A stretch of 64,000 nucleotides of DNA from assembly GCA_030068145.1 (NCBI GenBank), contig JAPJBO010000513.1:1-64000 (forward strand), written 5' to 3'. Positions 29,937 to 41,485 of the stretch are shown here, piece by piece. The position numbers and the translations under genes are program-made. The notes under the pieces are model-generated. The model made no database searches. It saw nothing but the letters and a program-made list of their open reading frames with translations, and had not been told where the DNA came from. How positions within the stretch are numbered: the first letter of the stretch is position 1; every line of letters starts with the position of its first letter. This DNA comes from Diplonema papillatum (taxonomy: Eukaryota; Euglenozoa; Diplonemea; Diplonemida; Diplonemidae).

Positions 29937-30554
29937 GTGCTCCTTGGACGCACGATGATGTGCCACAAGTGGTCCGCTATTGCGATGCTGACGGCGGGCG
30001 TGGTTCTGGTGAACCTGAGCAACGTCGGCAAGGGTCGCACGGAGGCGCGCGCTCTGGAGGAGAAGACACCGGCCGAGAAGCTGATGGGCCTGATCCTGAT
30101 CAACGCCGCCGCCCTCGCCAGTAGTGGCGCCGGGGTGTACTTCGAGAAGATCCTCAAAGGCGTCAAGATCTCCCTCTGGGCCCGCAACCTGCAGCTCGCC
30201 TTCTACTCGATCATCATCGGGTACATCGTGCTGTTCTCCACGGTCGAACACCGGACCCGCGTCGCCGAACACGGATTCTTCCACGGCTTCACCGTCGCAA
30301 CGTGGCTCTGCGTAACCGTCAACGCCTTCGGCGGGCTACTTTGCGGGGCGGTTATCAAGTACGCCGATGCTGTGTCCAAAGACGTGTCCATCGGCGCCTC
30401 GATTGTGCTGTCCACCTCGGCTTCGATATTCTTCTTCGCATACGCGGTGACAACCCAGGTGGTCGTCGGCATCCTGCTGGTGATCTACTCTGTTTTCGTG
30501 TTCAGCGGAAACGTGAAGAACCCTTTCGAGTACGTGGTCTCCATTGCAAAATAG
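29937..30554 (+). CDS. Nucleotide-sugar transporter, exon 3
   Basis: 205 codons completing the protein. Begins VLLGRTMMCHKWSAIAML, then six further hydrophobic segments, among them GVVLVNLS, LILINAAALASSGAGVYFEK, LQLAFYSIIIGYIVLF, and the family signature NAFGGLLCGAVIKYADAV followed by SIGASIVLSTSASIFFF. About ten helices in all, the usual number. Ends FEYVVSIAK with TAG at 30552. Substrate cannot be read from sequence; the UDP-galactose/CMP-sialate/UDP-GlcNAc group is the closest. The mutase gene 9 kb upstream on the same strand makes a UDP-hexose such as UDP-galactofuranose an attractive substrate. Confidence 0.93.
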   Translation: MLLGRTMMCHKWSAIAMLTAGVVLVNLSNVGKGRTEARALEEKTPAEKLMGLILINAAALASSGAGVYFEKILKGVKISLWARNLQLAFYSIIIGYIVLFSTVEHRTRVAEHGFFHGFTVATWLCVTVNAFGGLLCGAVIKYADAVSKDVSIGASIVLSTSASIFFFAYAVTTQVVVGILLVIYSVFVFSGNVKNPFEYVVSIAK

Positions 30555-31484
30555 AGGGAGCGTGGGGAAAGGGAAGGCGGGTTGGGGGGTGGTGGTGGTG
30601 GTGGCATTACACTTCCGCGTCTCTTCGCGGACAGCTTCGCCAATTTTATTTTTATCTTTTTTAATTGCGAACGGATCAACGCAGCCACCCCCGGAGAGAG
30701 GCTGCGTTGGCTTGTGCAACTCTCATGGAAATGATTTTTCTTGGTGTCGGTTGCAACACAAACTTGGCTAGCCGTAGTTAAAGTGTGTAATCATACCTAC
30801 ATCCCTCATACTACCCGCCTCACAGCCTCAATGGTCACCCGAGACCCTAAAACACCGAACATCTAAACCGGAAAAGGGGATACCCCCTGCAACAGAAAGC
30901 TGAAAAGTAGAAGCACGGACAAGGAGTCCAGCCGAAGCTGGAGCTAAAGAGGCTGATCACCCGAAAACTTGTAAATGTGCGCCGAAAAGCGGGTGTGACA
31001 GGTGCCTTTCAACCCCAGCTTCAAGGCTGGGCTCCACGTAGCCTGCGCCGGTGTTCCTGTGTGTCGCCCGAGTTCTGGATCAGCGCTGGCTGAGACGGCC
31101 ACACACCGCTCGCAGGGCACGAAAACGCAGCAACGAGCGAGGCCTGCTGAAAAGATCCGAAACTAATCCATTTGTCTACCGGCGGCCAGCTTATCTGTGT
31201 GTTTCCCCTGCGTGTTCCAGCTGCCGACGAACACAACGAACGAAGCCACCGCGGGTGTTTCGACTGCTTCTGACACATCAATCAATGCTCACGGCGCCAC
31301 GAAAATACTCGAGGGGCTGCCTTGTGCTCATTTTGAAGGAGGGAAGAAAACAGTACAACACTGCAAAGTGGGTCTTTTTTTTCCCCGTTGAACGCTTACG
31401 GCCGCCACTAAAACCAGATTTAACCTGTGTTTTGTGGTGGGCTACAGCACATTTACCTCCTTCGATCTTGGAATATTGTCGCGA
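30555..31484. other. Non-coding; repeat pieces
   Basis: Family A copy at 30741-30875 and family M copy at 30900-31040; nothing else recognised. Confidence 0.5.
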
Positions 31485-31520
31485 TAGTGGGGAGTCATCG
31501 GCATGCCGATGAGTACCACC
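31485..31520. repeat. Hairpin motif copy 5 with compensatory stem changes
   Basis: Reads AGTGGGGAGTCAT then CGGCATGCCG then ATGAGTACCACC. The stem is TCATCGGC/GCCGATGA instead of TCATTTGC/GCAAATGA, so both arms changed together while the internal-loop sequences stayed the same. Confidence 0.85.
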
Positions 31521-32869
31521 CTTTGATTTTTCGCAACTGGCAGTCTCCTCAAGTATTTCCTACAAAGCGGGTGCTTATACAAAAAGAAAGCTAGCATCGT
31601 GTTATGCCGGCGCCGATGACACCCGCTTCCCACTCGTGTCAACAATGCACCAGTTGGGTATTTCCGACCCGGTGCACGAGAAATCAGGGCTCGGAGTCCT
31701 AACTGCGGGCTCCAACCTTTCGCTTGTTGTGTGAAGGTTTTCCCTTCAGTTTTTGCTCGGAGTTGCGTTGTACTGACACTGTCACCGTGACTGTGTCATT
31801 TAGTCACGACAACAACGTGTTTCTAACAGGCAAGCTGCACTTCAATTGTAATAGCTCGGTCTCTTCCAACTTCGACTCTTCTTTGTCCAGCGCGTTGTGA
31901 TCAGCATCTATGGTTTCTCGAACGTCGCTCATCCGCCTTCTTCTTTTGGGCGGCTTAGAGAGCATTTAAAACTCTTCCTGGACCCGAAAAAGCCATGCGG
32001 CAAAGAAAGAAATAAAACTCAAAGATACTGTCCTCAGAAAGGTCAAGATGCTGCAAGTGAATAATGTAGAAGAATTTTGTTGATGCTGCAAGTGAATAAT
32101 GAAGAATTTTTGTTGGCCGCACTACCCTGAGCCCAAATCCTGGACGTGGTTTCAGGTGGCAAATTGGCAAATGATCATGATCAGAAGGTCCAACTTGGGC
32201 GGTTCAGTTTCCTCACACATTGCATGTGGCTAAAACAAAAAAGGAGGGCCACGTCATGGCACGCGGACGATGATCGAAGCCACCAACGATCAACAACAAA
32301 GGTACACACCGATACTCTCCACTCCCAACCGTGAGATTTTCCGCTGTCAAGAGCCGAAACTCGATCGTTCCCTTCGACAAAAATCTGCGGGCCGGCGTCC
32401 TTCATTTGCGTCGTTCATTTTTTTTGTTTTTATGCGTGCACTGCAGAGCATTAGGACCACCCGAGTGGTAGGTTTCTAGTTTTGGGTTGCTGGGACCCCC
32501 CTTTTCCGGCAAACCAGGGGTCTTTTAGGGTCCTTTTAGGGTCCTTTTTAGGGTCCCGGCGGTTTGGTGACACGTTTTGCGGACGTTTCATGAACCCACA
32601 CCGGTGTGGATCAAACTTTCCCAGGGTTTCCGAATGTTTTTGGGTTCCCTGTGTGGTTGTGTCCTAGTCGGGCTGTTTTTTGTGGCTGCGGTTTGGTTTT
32701 TGATGTTTTTTTTTGTTGAGGAATTGCCAAGGAATTGCCTTGTGGGGGGTGATTTCGCCTTGTTTTCGCACCGTGTTGTCCTGGGGCCTGGCCGGTGCTG
32801 CACTTTTCTATCCGTCCCCCTGGATCGAAGACAGGCAGAATTTCCTCGGCCTTACAACAAGGTTTCCGT
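31521..32869. other. No recognisable feature
   Basis: Short frames only; a small direct repeat of TTTTAGGGTCC at 32520-32555. Confidence 0.5.
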
Positions 32870-32970
32870 CCCGCCCTAAACATTAAAACTAAGATTTTCC
32901 CCCCTGCATGAGAGGCAGTGTCCTGCCTGCACATTAAACTATGATTTCACCCCCCCTGCCTAAATATTAA
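32870..32970 (+). repeat. Family E repeat, tandem copies
   Basis: Two near-complete 3' halves (AACTAAGATTTTCCCCCC; ACTATGATTTCACCCCCC) and a third partial one, with hairpin AGGCAG...CTGCCT between. Confidence 0.75.
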
Positions 32971-33094
32971 GCATTGGGTTATATTTCTCTCCTACCAGCT
33001 GGTTCTTGGGGGGCTTGACGACAGTTGTGCTGCAGTGTTCCCGCAGTTATCTGTCAAGCTGATCACCCACCTAAGCTTTGCGCTCGAAAGTGGG

Positions 33095-33745
33095 GGAGAC
33101 GATATTCTACGTCTCTCCTTCCCCTTCTAATTCTTCTTCTTCGTCTTCATCTTCTTCTTTTTCTTCTACTTGGTTGGGTACCAGGGAAAGCCTGCTACAC
33201 GGGAGCCAAGCTTCACGTGTTCGGCGGTACTGCAGAGCCACGGGCCTACGGGTCAAGTGGCTACCGATTTCCCAAACTAAAGCATCAAGGCTTGGCGCAC
33301 CTTGGGGCTTGGCGCTCGCGCTGAACACAAGCTCGTCGAGACGGTCAGCCACAGAGCAGAGCGGACGGGGTTGTGGCACTGTGCTGCCTCCGGCTCAAGC
33401 TTTGCAAGCTGTGGTTGACCGTCACGTTCCTGGACCAGGTGCGGCCTTTTTCTTCTTCTTCTTCTTCTTCTTCTTTCTTCTACTTGGTCGGTAGGCACCA
33501 GGGAAAGCCTGCTACACGGGAGCCAAGCTTCACGTGTTCGGTACTGCGGAGACAAGGGTCGAGTAGCTACCGATTTCCCAAACTAAAACATCAAGGCGTG
33601 GCGCACCTTGGGGCTTGCGTTGAACACAAGCTCGTCGAGGCGGTCGGCCACAGGGCAGAGCGGAAGGGGTTGTAGCACTGTGCCTCCGACTCAAGCTCTG
33701 CAAGCTGTGGTTGGCCGTCACGTTCCTGGACCCGGATCGGCCTTT
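33095..33745 (+). repeat. Family G repeat, two tandem copies
   Basis: 33170-33440 and 33480-33740 are about 85-90% alike by eye, each preceded by a (TTC)n tract and TACTTGGT. They are the inverse of the copy in the mutase intron (14400-14625). Confidence 0.85.
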
Positions 33746-34261
33746 TTCTTCTTCTTCTTCTACTTCGGCGTCTTCTTCCAGCGAGCAACGAGAACGTACG
33801 CACCCCCAAACAAGGAGTCAAGCTAACTTTCACTCTAAACCAAACGCATTCGTTCTTCTTTGACCGCCCGCATGCGTCCTGCAGGCTCCTGTGGTATGAT
33901 ATTGGCCAGGCCAACGAAGAAAAGACGTTTTTTTTTTTCCTTTCCTGTTGAACGAGGGCTGGAAAAAAAAGAAACGGCACCATGCGTTTCTTGCGCGTGA
34001 AGGCGGCAACCGTCTTGTTCAGGTTTCCAGGACCTGCAACCGACAATCAAACACAGGCAGCAATGCTTTTTTTTTTGTGGGCTTGATCGTCGCCAGTCAT
34101 GGCGGAAGTGCGGCTACTTGGTTCGCAAAACTGCGAACAAAGATCACCCAGGGAACGCGTCAGTTAAACTTTGGCGGACACTTGCCGGCATACACGGTGC
34201 AGTAGTAAACTTGTAAAATGACCCTTTTACTAGTAAATTTACTAGTAAAAATTTTTAGGGA
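33746..34261. other. No recognisable gene
   Basis: Poly-A/T runs. At 34215-34260 the ACTAGTAAATTT block of a family expanded at 39340-39460 and 41990-42150. Confidence 0.5.
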
Positions 34262-34368
34262 TAATTAGCTTATAGCCACCAAGAAACTTTTTATTTAGCT
34301 TATAGCCACAAAAAACTTTTTATTTAGCTTATAGCCAGGAGGGCCTGAAACTTTTTATTTAGCTTATA
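34262..34368. repeat. ~30-bp minisatellite (TTATAGCCAC..TTTAGC)
   Basis: About 3.5 units. The same array continues at 35938-35968 and 38181-38216 after two transposon insertions, and a mirror-image array lies at 39177-39335. Confidence 0.85.
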
Positions 34369-34786
34369 CCTACCCCCCCCCCGTGTTTAAGATCGCGCCC
34401 TCCCCCCCCGTGTATAAGATCGGGTTTTTTGAGAAATGAGGGCGATCTTATACACGGGGGGGGAGTGGGGTGGGGTCCCGCGCAGCGGGAAAGTTTTTTT
34501 TGGGGCATTTTTACTGTGGGGGGGTTTTTTGGCCCCGCGCAGCGGTTTTTTTTTTTTTTTTGGGGTACTTTTTCTCTGGGAGGTTCTGGCGGGAAAAATA
34601 TCTCTTGGACCCCCCAAGTTGGGAGATACCATGCAGGGTCAAAACCTTGTCTTTCTCCCACGGCGCAACGACTTGCGCCCGCCGTAGTAGTACGGGATAG
34701 TAGTGGGGCGACCGGATACTCCTCGGAGAGATGGTCCCTGCACTCTAACTCGTCTCTCTCTCTCTCTCTTTCTTAAGCGCTGCCGC

Positions 34787-35045
34787 GGGGGAAGTTACGG
34801 ATCCAGTTTGCCGACTTCCCTTACCTACATTGTTCTGTCGGCCAGAGGCTTTTAGCCTAGGAGACCTATTGCGATTAGCGGTACGGCCCGATGCAAGAGA
34901 ATGAGATCTCCCCTGTTTTTTCCATGCACATCCGCAAGACACCCTACTACACGAAGAAAGTGCAGCTTTCCAGGATAGTTAACCCTGTCCCCGCGTGAAG
35001 CGTTTCGAGGGTCAACCCTTCCTTCAAAAAGAGACGACTGCATCA
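34787..35045 (-). rRNA. LSU (28S) rRNA fragment, domain III/IV region
   Basis: The minus strand reads AGGTCTCCTAGG, AAGCCTCTGGCCGA, GAACAATGTAGGTAAGGG, AAGTCGGCAAACTGGATCC, GTAACTTC in canonical eukaryotic LSU order. The part above 34900 is less certain. It lies inside the pogo-like element, between its left arm and its transposase remnant. Confidence 0.88.
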
Positions 35046-35079
35046 TCCGGGGCCTGTGGACATGGTCAACAGGATCGTC

Positions 35080-35576
35080 AATGTGTCACCACTTCAGATC
35101 TCTGCATCCGGGTTGCGGAATGTTCACGCATTCCCTTTCGGCAATCCGATGCGACTACGAAGTAATGCTCGAGTACATCTGTACATTACCCAGCTTCCCC
35201 TCAGGGAAGTATGGGCTTCTCGTAATGGTGGATGGGTACAAGTCGCACTACAGCATTCCTGTCGTGAAGGAGGCGAGATCGCGGGGCTGGCTGGTGTTCA
35301 TTATACCTCCGAACACGTCAGGTCACTTGAATGTTGGCGACCAGAGCCTGCAATCTGAAGGTGCGACGACTTCTTCGTTCCAAGTGGATAGACTGGTCCT
35401 CGCAACAGCTTGTTGCAGAAAACAGTGCGCCAACCCGTGACGAGGTGTGCAAGTGGCTCGCGGACTCATACTTGGCAATCACAGATGCAGACATAGATTC
35501 TGCCTTCAAAAGTGCTCTGTGGGCAGGCTCGTCTTTGCACCCTGACATTCACAAAAGAAAACCCAAACAAACGTAA
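35080..35576 (+). pseudogene. Pogo-type DDE_1 transposase, frameshifted
   Basis: The first frame contains LLVMVDGYKSHYSIPVVKEA and FIIPPNTSGHLNVGDQSL, the second catalytic Asp block (D-G-x-x-S-H) and the PPN.T..L...D block of DDE_1 domains. The frame then shifts near 35345, and the next frame gives DEVCKWLADSYLAITDADI, then FKSALWAG, like pogo C-termini. The N-terminal DNA-binding region is missing. Confidence 0.75.
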
Positions 35577-35968
35577 GCAACGTTTACCCCTCTGGGAGAC
35601 ACCCCAAAACAGCCCCAAAACCCCACTTACCGTCCGGCTGACAACGATGCCGAGTTTTGGGGCCTAAGCATCAGCACTGGGGGGTGGGGGGATTGCAAGA
35701 ACGTGCTTGGAATGGGTACGTGCTCAACACCGCACTGGTCCCGTCTGCGCCGTGTTTCGGTCCTCTAAGCCACGGACACACGGGTTCAAGGCCCCGCGCA
35801 GCGGAAAAAAATTTTTTGGGGTGTTTTTGTCCCCCCCCCCGTGTTTAAGATCGTCCCCCCCCGTGTATAAGATCGGTTTTTTTGGGGGGCGATCTTAAAC
35901 ACGAAAAAACGCGATCTTAAACACGGGGGGGGGTAGGTAGCCACAAAAAACTTTTTATTTAGCTTATA

Positions 35969-38180
35969 TGGTGTGATCCGCCCTCCAGTTTTCCGTAGTT
36001 CTTCCGTACTTCTTCCGTAGTCTTACCGTACTAAGGGGTGTCCAAAAATTATTTTTAGAGTGCAAGTTCGCGTTTTTCATAGTGAAAGTTCGCTTTTTAC
36101 CCAACTACTTGCGCAGGGCTGTCGGCTTGGTCTCTGCATGCCTGGAGCACCAAAAATCTGCCTCTTCTGCAACCAAAAAAGAAAAAAACGAAGCAAATGG
36201 TCGACTGCTACCCATCTTGAAATCGAGCCTCAGCAAAGTGTGCCGTCAGTTAGATTCTACTGGTTCTGTCACAGAATATCTGTACCTGCATCACGATGTC
36301 ATGTCACAGAAATATCTGTACCTGCATCACCATGTCATGTCACAGAATATCTGTACTGCATCACGATGTCATGTTTGACGTCTTCGTTTGGGGCGGTCGC
36401 AGGTTTGCTGTCTCCATCGCTCTCCGTCTTCAATATCATCCTCCGACACAGACTCGTTGCCATCATCGACAGGTGACATGGAGTCTTTCACCGATGATGG
36501 CAGCGGCAACTTGTCGTCATACTCTTGCAGTTTTTTTGAGCAGGGTGGGTGTTGTGCTCGAAGGACCAACCCTACTGATGCCGCGCTTCTTTGCCAAGCT
36601 AGAAGCGCCGCGTTCGTACTTCCTGCATCGCACCCTTGAAAGCTGGAGACCAAGTCCTTCTTGTTCAACCTCTGTGACGCGGTGACGCGGCGAGCGTCAG
36701 CTTGCTCGGAGCTTCTTTGGCCAGTTGGTGTCACAATCGAACCGCAGTTCCACGTTCTGGCGGTACGCCTCCCGCCGTTGCTTTCTCCTGCGAGCTTTAC
36801 CGGCTATCTTCTCTTTCTTGGCGAGGTAGTCCAACTTCAAGCGCCCCAGGCGCACTTTGCGATCATGGATGCTTTCGATTGCTGACGCCACCGTATTTTC
36901 GAGGCATCTTTTGCACCCGAAGTGACGGCTCACTGTGGATGGGTGCCGCCCGGCGGTGCACAACTTGGCACGACAGCAAATGTCTCGAATCCGCCGGTTT
37001 CCCTGATCCGCTATTTCTCACTTGAGCTTTCCGACCGTGCCTTCGACCAGGGATGGGTCAAGTGTTACAGGGCGCGGAGCAGAGGGGTCTTCGTGGGCGC
37101 AACATTTTTACTTCCAAGATGAATCCGCAGGCTGTGTGGTGCAGCAGGCCTTTCAGAAAAGCCGTGTCACTTGTGTTGCAGTCAGAAAGTGGGGTGATCG
37201 CCCGAGACGAAGTGCCTTGAACGCCATAGTACTTTCCAATTCCGTGACGTACGACACCGTCGGGAAGGTTGGCGTTCAGTTGCATCACTGCTTCGGGATC
37301 GGGGGCGAATTCCTTGGGTATGGTTGTCTTCCGCGACAGGGCGTCTCAGGTGTGACCCAACATTCCTGAGGAACACCCAGCACAGTTTCCGTACGTCGCA
37401 CCATTCTCGCAGTGTCTGCTTTCATTGCAACGATGGCCAAACTTGAACACAGTGATTTCACGATACCGTGAATGTGTCGTTTGTGTTCTTATCATCAGCA
37501 AACCCCCACAGAGCTTTGAGCGAAGCCTAGACCCAGCCTGCGAACTGTAGTCTGAGCATCTCGCTACCCTAAGCGGTGCAGGACGTTCGTCTTTGCAGAT
37601 GATTGCGATACCATCTCAGGGAACTTACCGAAGAACACGAGCAGCAACGCAAGTACTGACTTTCCCGAGTTTTCAACATGGGCACTCATGCAAAAAAAAC
37701 GGAGCAGCCCATGCAGGGCCAAACCTGCCGAGTGTGGCGCGCTGCCACAAGCTGCAGAACCTTGACCTCTTGAATGCTGTATTCGGCGGCAAGCCATTCT
37801 TGAAACTCGGCAGACTGACTGACGTAATTTGCGCCTGGCATCCTTTGTCTCCTTCTCAAAGCGAAGCGACGAGATCGCTGCGGTGGCAACCCGGTGCATG
37901 CGGTGGACAACTTCAAAGACCCGTGTGCACGCGAATCCACCTAGCATGGCAAACCCCCGTTTTCACATTTATTTCGCTCCCAGTGCTCAAATGTCATCAA
38001 AAGGCTGCATGAAAAAAGGTGCGGAAACCCTGTCTGAAAAAGCATTACCCCCTAGCCGAAACCCGGGTTCCTGAAAAATCCCGAGCGCCGGAAAAAATAA
38101 TTTTTGGACACCCCTTTCGAGTTTTCCGTAGTTCTTCCGTAGTTCTACCATGGTTTCACCGTACTATATGGATCACACCA
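35969..38180. mobile_element. 2.2-kb element, TTATA target duplication
   Basis: Inverted ends TGGTGTGATCC, followed on both sides by CCGTAGTTCTTCCGTA-type repeats and GGGGTGTCCAAAAATTATTT (about 95 bp). TTATA flanks both sides (35964-35968, 38181-38185). The flanks join to restore TTTAGCTTATAGCCAC of the minisatellite. Minus-strand coding remnants lie inside. Confidence 0.85.
36369..37947 (-). pseudogene. Decayed transposase of the 2.2-kb element
   Basis: Minus-strand frame pieces: 37686-37947 (EFQEWLAAEYSIQEVKVLQL; GCSVFF), continued in another frame by MSAHVENSGKSVLALLLVFF and FPEM. Then 36697-36963 (FGCKRCLENTVASAI; KARRRKQRREAYRQNVELRF) and 36369-36734 with acidic ESVSEDDIEDGERW. The stretch from GCSVFF to FPEM resembles the block near the catalytic core of KDZ-like transposases (G....M....E.......L...F.....), but this is tentative. 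Several frameshifts; surely dead. Confidence 0.5.
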
Positions 38181-38221
38181 TTATAGCCACAAAAAACTTT
38201 TTTATTAGCTTCGAGCCACAT

Positions 38222-38415
38222 TTTGCAAAATTTTGGTCATTTTTCTGAGTTGGCAAAAATTTGGCCGAAATTTTGGTCGAATTTTTGGTCAATTTTTTGG
38301 TCGAATTTTTGGTCAAATTTTTGGTCAAATTTTTGGTCAAATTTTATTTTGGTCGATTTTTTGGTCGATTTTTTTTGGTCAAAATTTTGGCCGAAATTTT
38401 GGTCAATTTTTTTGG
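38222..38415. repeat. Short-unit minisatellite TTTTTGGTCAAA
   Basis: About a dozen 11-17-bp units alternating GGTCAAATTT and GGTCGATTTT. Confidence 0.9.
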
Positions 38416-39176
38416 TCTACAATTAGACTCCAATCCCTGAGAACACACCCATGGCGGGATTCGAACCATTTACCCAGCCATTGACTGTGACAACTGTGCG
38501 ATTTGGATTCGAACTCAAGTTTCCAATTTCAAGTTTCAAGTTGCACGTTTTAAGCTTCAATGTGTGGGATACGTTTGGGGGAGTCAAGGTGATTCTGGGG
38601 TAGCGTCTAATCTCACCCATTTCAACTTTGCATAGGTCTCGTTTACTTGGACCCGTTGTTAACTCTCTTGACCTCCAACAACCTTCTTCGTCAGCGAGTT
38701 CGTGGCGGTGTTCGTGACAGGGACTATCAGATTCCTGCAACCCGGCGGCATCTGGACGGCCGTAGTGGGAGCAAGGGGTGCAACACGCTAAAAGACTGGA
38801 AGTACCGGGCATGAATGTTGCGAGCATACGGGTGCTGAAAGAGAAACCGGGAAACATGATACATAGCTCGCAGAGTTCAGACCAGGGTACTTTTCGATGA
38901 CACTCTCTTTAACGCAAACGGCGGCAAGCTCTTTGTGGACGATTTTTCAAGTCGGTTCTTATGTAGCCTTCGGGCGTAAACACACGTGGGTGACCCTATC
39001 TAGACTGTTTCGAGTATCAGACTCCAAAAATTCAAGCAATGATAAGATGATACGACTGTTTCGAGTGATGAGATGATAAGACGTGGAGAAGGTTGGACTC
39101 GCTCCGGGTGGGCCCGAAAACCCCTACCTGCAGCGAAGATGAACGTGTGCAAATAGGTGTGGCCACTCCAGTCACT
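38416..39176. other. No recognisable gene
   Basis: Contains two TTCGAATCC-like strings (minus strand) that suggest a tRNA T-arm but do not fold as one. Confidence 0.5.
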
Positions 39177-39460
39177 AAGCTAAATAAAAAGTTTTTTGTG
39201 GCTTTTAGCTAAATAAAAAGTTTTTTGTGGCTATAAGCTAAATAAAAAGATTTGAAAGTGCTATAAGCTAATTAAAAAGTTTTACTTTAGGTGGCTATAA
39301 GCTAAATAAAAGTTAGCAGGTGGCTATTAGATAAAAAGCCCAAATCTTTACTAGTGAAAATTTACACTTTTACTAGTAAAATTTACAAGTGCACTAGGAA
39401 ATTTTACTAGTGCACTTGTAAATTTTACTAGTGCACTAGTAAAAATTACAAGTGAATTCA
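39177..39460. repeat. Mirror copy of the 34.2-kb arrays
   Basis: 39177-39335 is the inverse of the TTATAGCCAC minisatellite. 39345-39460 holds TTTTACTAGTGCACTTGTAA repeats that are the inverse of 34200-34260. Together these form inverted ends around 34.2-39.5 kb. Confidence 0.75.
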
Positions 39461-40802
39461 GGTGTTTTTCAGTCCAAAACAGTGATTTATAGGGGGTTTT
39501 GCGAAAGAATGCGAGATCGAAAACTGGGGAGGTTTGGTCGATGTGCACTACCCCTCGGACTGAGTTGGGCAGGGTTGTTGGGAGCCTTGATGGGAATCAT
39601 CTCCCCTGATATACAGCCGCGCCGTTGAAAAAGGATGAGAGGAGCAGCGCGCACCCAACTGGAACTGTACGCACTGTCCAGCCCCTTACCCTGAGACTTT
39701 TGTTGAGCTAGTTGACAGCTGTCGAGGAAAAGCGTCTACAAAATGAGAAGAAACGGAGGCAAGAGAGACGCACTGTGAGTGGTGTCGTGCCAAATTCACA
39801 ACAGTGAAACACACTCTACAATGGCGACATGAGCGGGGAGCGGGGAACCCTGGGCAGAAGCGGCCATCTGACTGTTGCGAATACTTCCAGTCGGTCCGAG
39901 CATGCGAGCATGCCTGCCACTTCCAGACACGCTTCGGCACGGAGGCTTTGCCCAAGCAGGGATCTTGACATTGTTGTTGCCGCAGTAAGAGTTCCACACA
40001 GCCCATCAATGTAACACTCGGGCTCGACCATAACAGTCAGAAATTGGTGAGGTTTCGTAAACATGAAAACGCGGACGAGGCAGCATCTTTGATGTGGATC
40101 GGTCTACCATGATGCAGGCCTTCAATATGTATGCGCCCAAGATGCCGCCGGTCTAGTGCAGATGGATCGGCAGGTTTGCACGGGGGAACCTCGAGCATCA
40201 GAGGTAAACGCGCCACAGAGCAGCATCAACGGCAAGACGCTGCACCAACTCCGGAGGTCCAGCGGAGCAGTGCGCTAGTGAGGCAATCGATTCTACAAAA
40301 CGGCACAACGGAGATATGTGGTTTTGGGTGCAACGAAAAGGCCACCTCTCAACACATTCTGACAGCGGGCGACACAGCGCACCTTAGATGGTTTCAGCCG
40401 AGGCGGACCAAAGGCCGGTGTTCGGGCACCCACCCGATTGCAGGCCCTGGACGCCTATGCGAAGGGAACCACGCGGTAATCCGGAGTGTGGCTCTACGCG
40501 TGCCAGCTGCCCGGGAGACAAGTGCGCTGAGTGGGCAACACGGGCCCTACAAGCATAGGAAGAAGGTGAGAACGCAAGCACGGCAGCGGCAGCAACACCC
40601 CAAGAATCAACGACAATAAAATGAAGCAGTAGGCACACCGCGTTCGTTCCCAACACCCCGACCCGACCAAGCAACCCCCAAACCCCAAGAAGGACTAATC
40701 TCACGGCAACAGCCCAGACAACTTCCCCTAGCACCCTCGTGTGACCAGAATCCTTCAGTCCTCGAAACCCCCCGTGGATCTTCCATACCATAAGCAGAAG
40801 AA
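39461..40802. other. No recognisable feature
   Basis: A 162-codon frame (40131-40619) is basic and Gln-rich without a domain, and may be chance. Confidence 0.45.
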
Positions 40803-41485
40803 AGTTGGACCAGAAATATGTTGGACCGAAAATATGTTGGACGGGACAAAAGTTAGACCGCGGACGACCAAAACAATTGGACCATTTTGCCCGGTCGTTT
40901 CCGCCCAGGCACGTATCCACTTAGGCGGGGTTGGGTCGATGAACATAGAAAATGTCCCTTGACAAATGGGTAGTCAGGCGCGAGAGATGCGTGGGTTTCT
41001 TCTTGAGCGTACCAAGATCGTTGTTTATTGGCGGCTCATACCTTTTCCTTCACGGTCAGCCAACCTCGAGCCACCTCGTTGCACTCTGCAGTTTTGCGTT
41101 TGCACTACCAAAGCAATGGGACAGACGGTGGACGCATCTTGGTCCACCCTCGGCACTGACCGGTCGCGATCAAACATCCTTCCACGCAAGGAAGATCTTG
41201 TGATTCCACCACAAAACCATGGCGACCAATGGCTGGACCATGGCCAGGGTGCTTCGTTGCAAGTTGCTGGAGGGAACTCAGCGGGTTACGCAGCGCCGCG
41301 CATTGTTCGGGAACTCCTGGCGGCGGACCCATGCGCGACTACGGAGTGGAGCGAGTGCCAGCCGCAAAACTGCACGAAGTACACAGAACCCCCCGAAAAA
41401 AGTTGACCGGACAAAAGTTGGACGACCAGAGCCCAAAACAGGTGAGTTGGACTATTTTGTCCGGTCCAACTTATTTCCGTTTACG
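40803..41485 (+). mobile_element. Family H element, short copy
   Basis: A direct repeat of about 80 bp at each end (40837-40920; 41398-41485), each containing GGACAAAAGTTGGACC-like and TTTTGTCCGGTCCAACTT-like arms that pair with each other. The interior matches 8880-9200 but lacks about 480 bp of the longer copy. Confidence 0.65.

Larger units (their letters stand above)
34369..35937. mobile_element. Pogo-like (Tc1/mariner) element, TA target duplication
   Basis: Inverted ends CCTACCCCCC...GTGTTTAAGATCG, with a second inner GTGTATAAGATCG copy and CCGCGCAGCGG blocks on both sides. TA flanks both ends (34367-34368, 35938-35939). Joining the flanks restores the minisatellite unit AGCTTATAGCCAC, confirming the site. 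Contains an LSU piece, an orphan Harbinger-like end (34629-34655) and a frameshifted DDE_1 gene. Confidence 0.85.

Noticed and set aside
32515..32560. Telomere-like TTTTAGGG repeats
   Set aside because: Only three imperfect TTTTAGGGTCC units of 11-13 bp inside ordinary sequence.
38430..38530. tRNA-like GGTTCGAATCCC on the minus strand
   Set aside because: The bases either side of the TTCGAAT loop do not pair, and no D or anticodon arm is present at the right distance.
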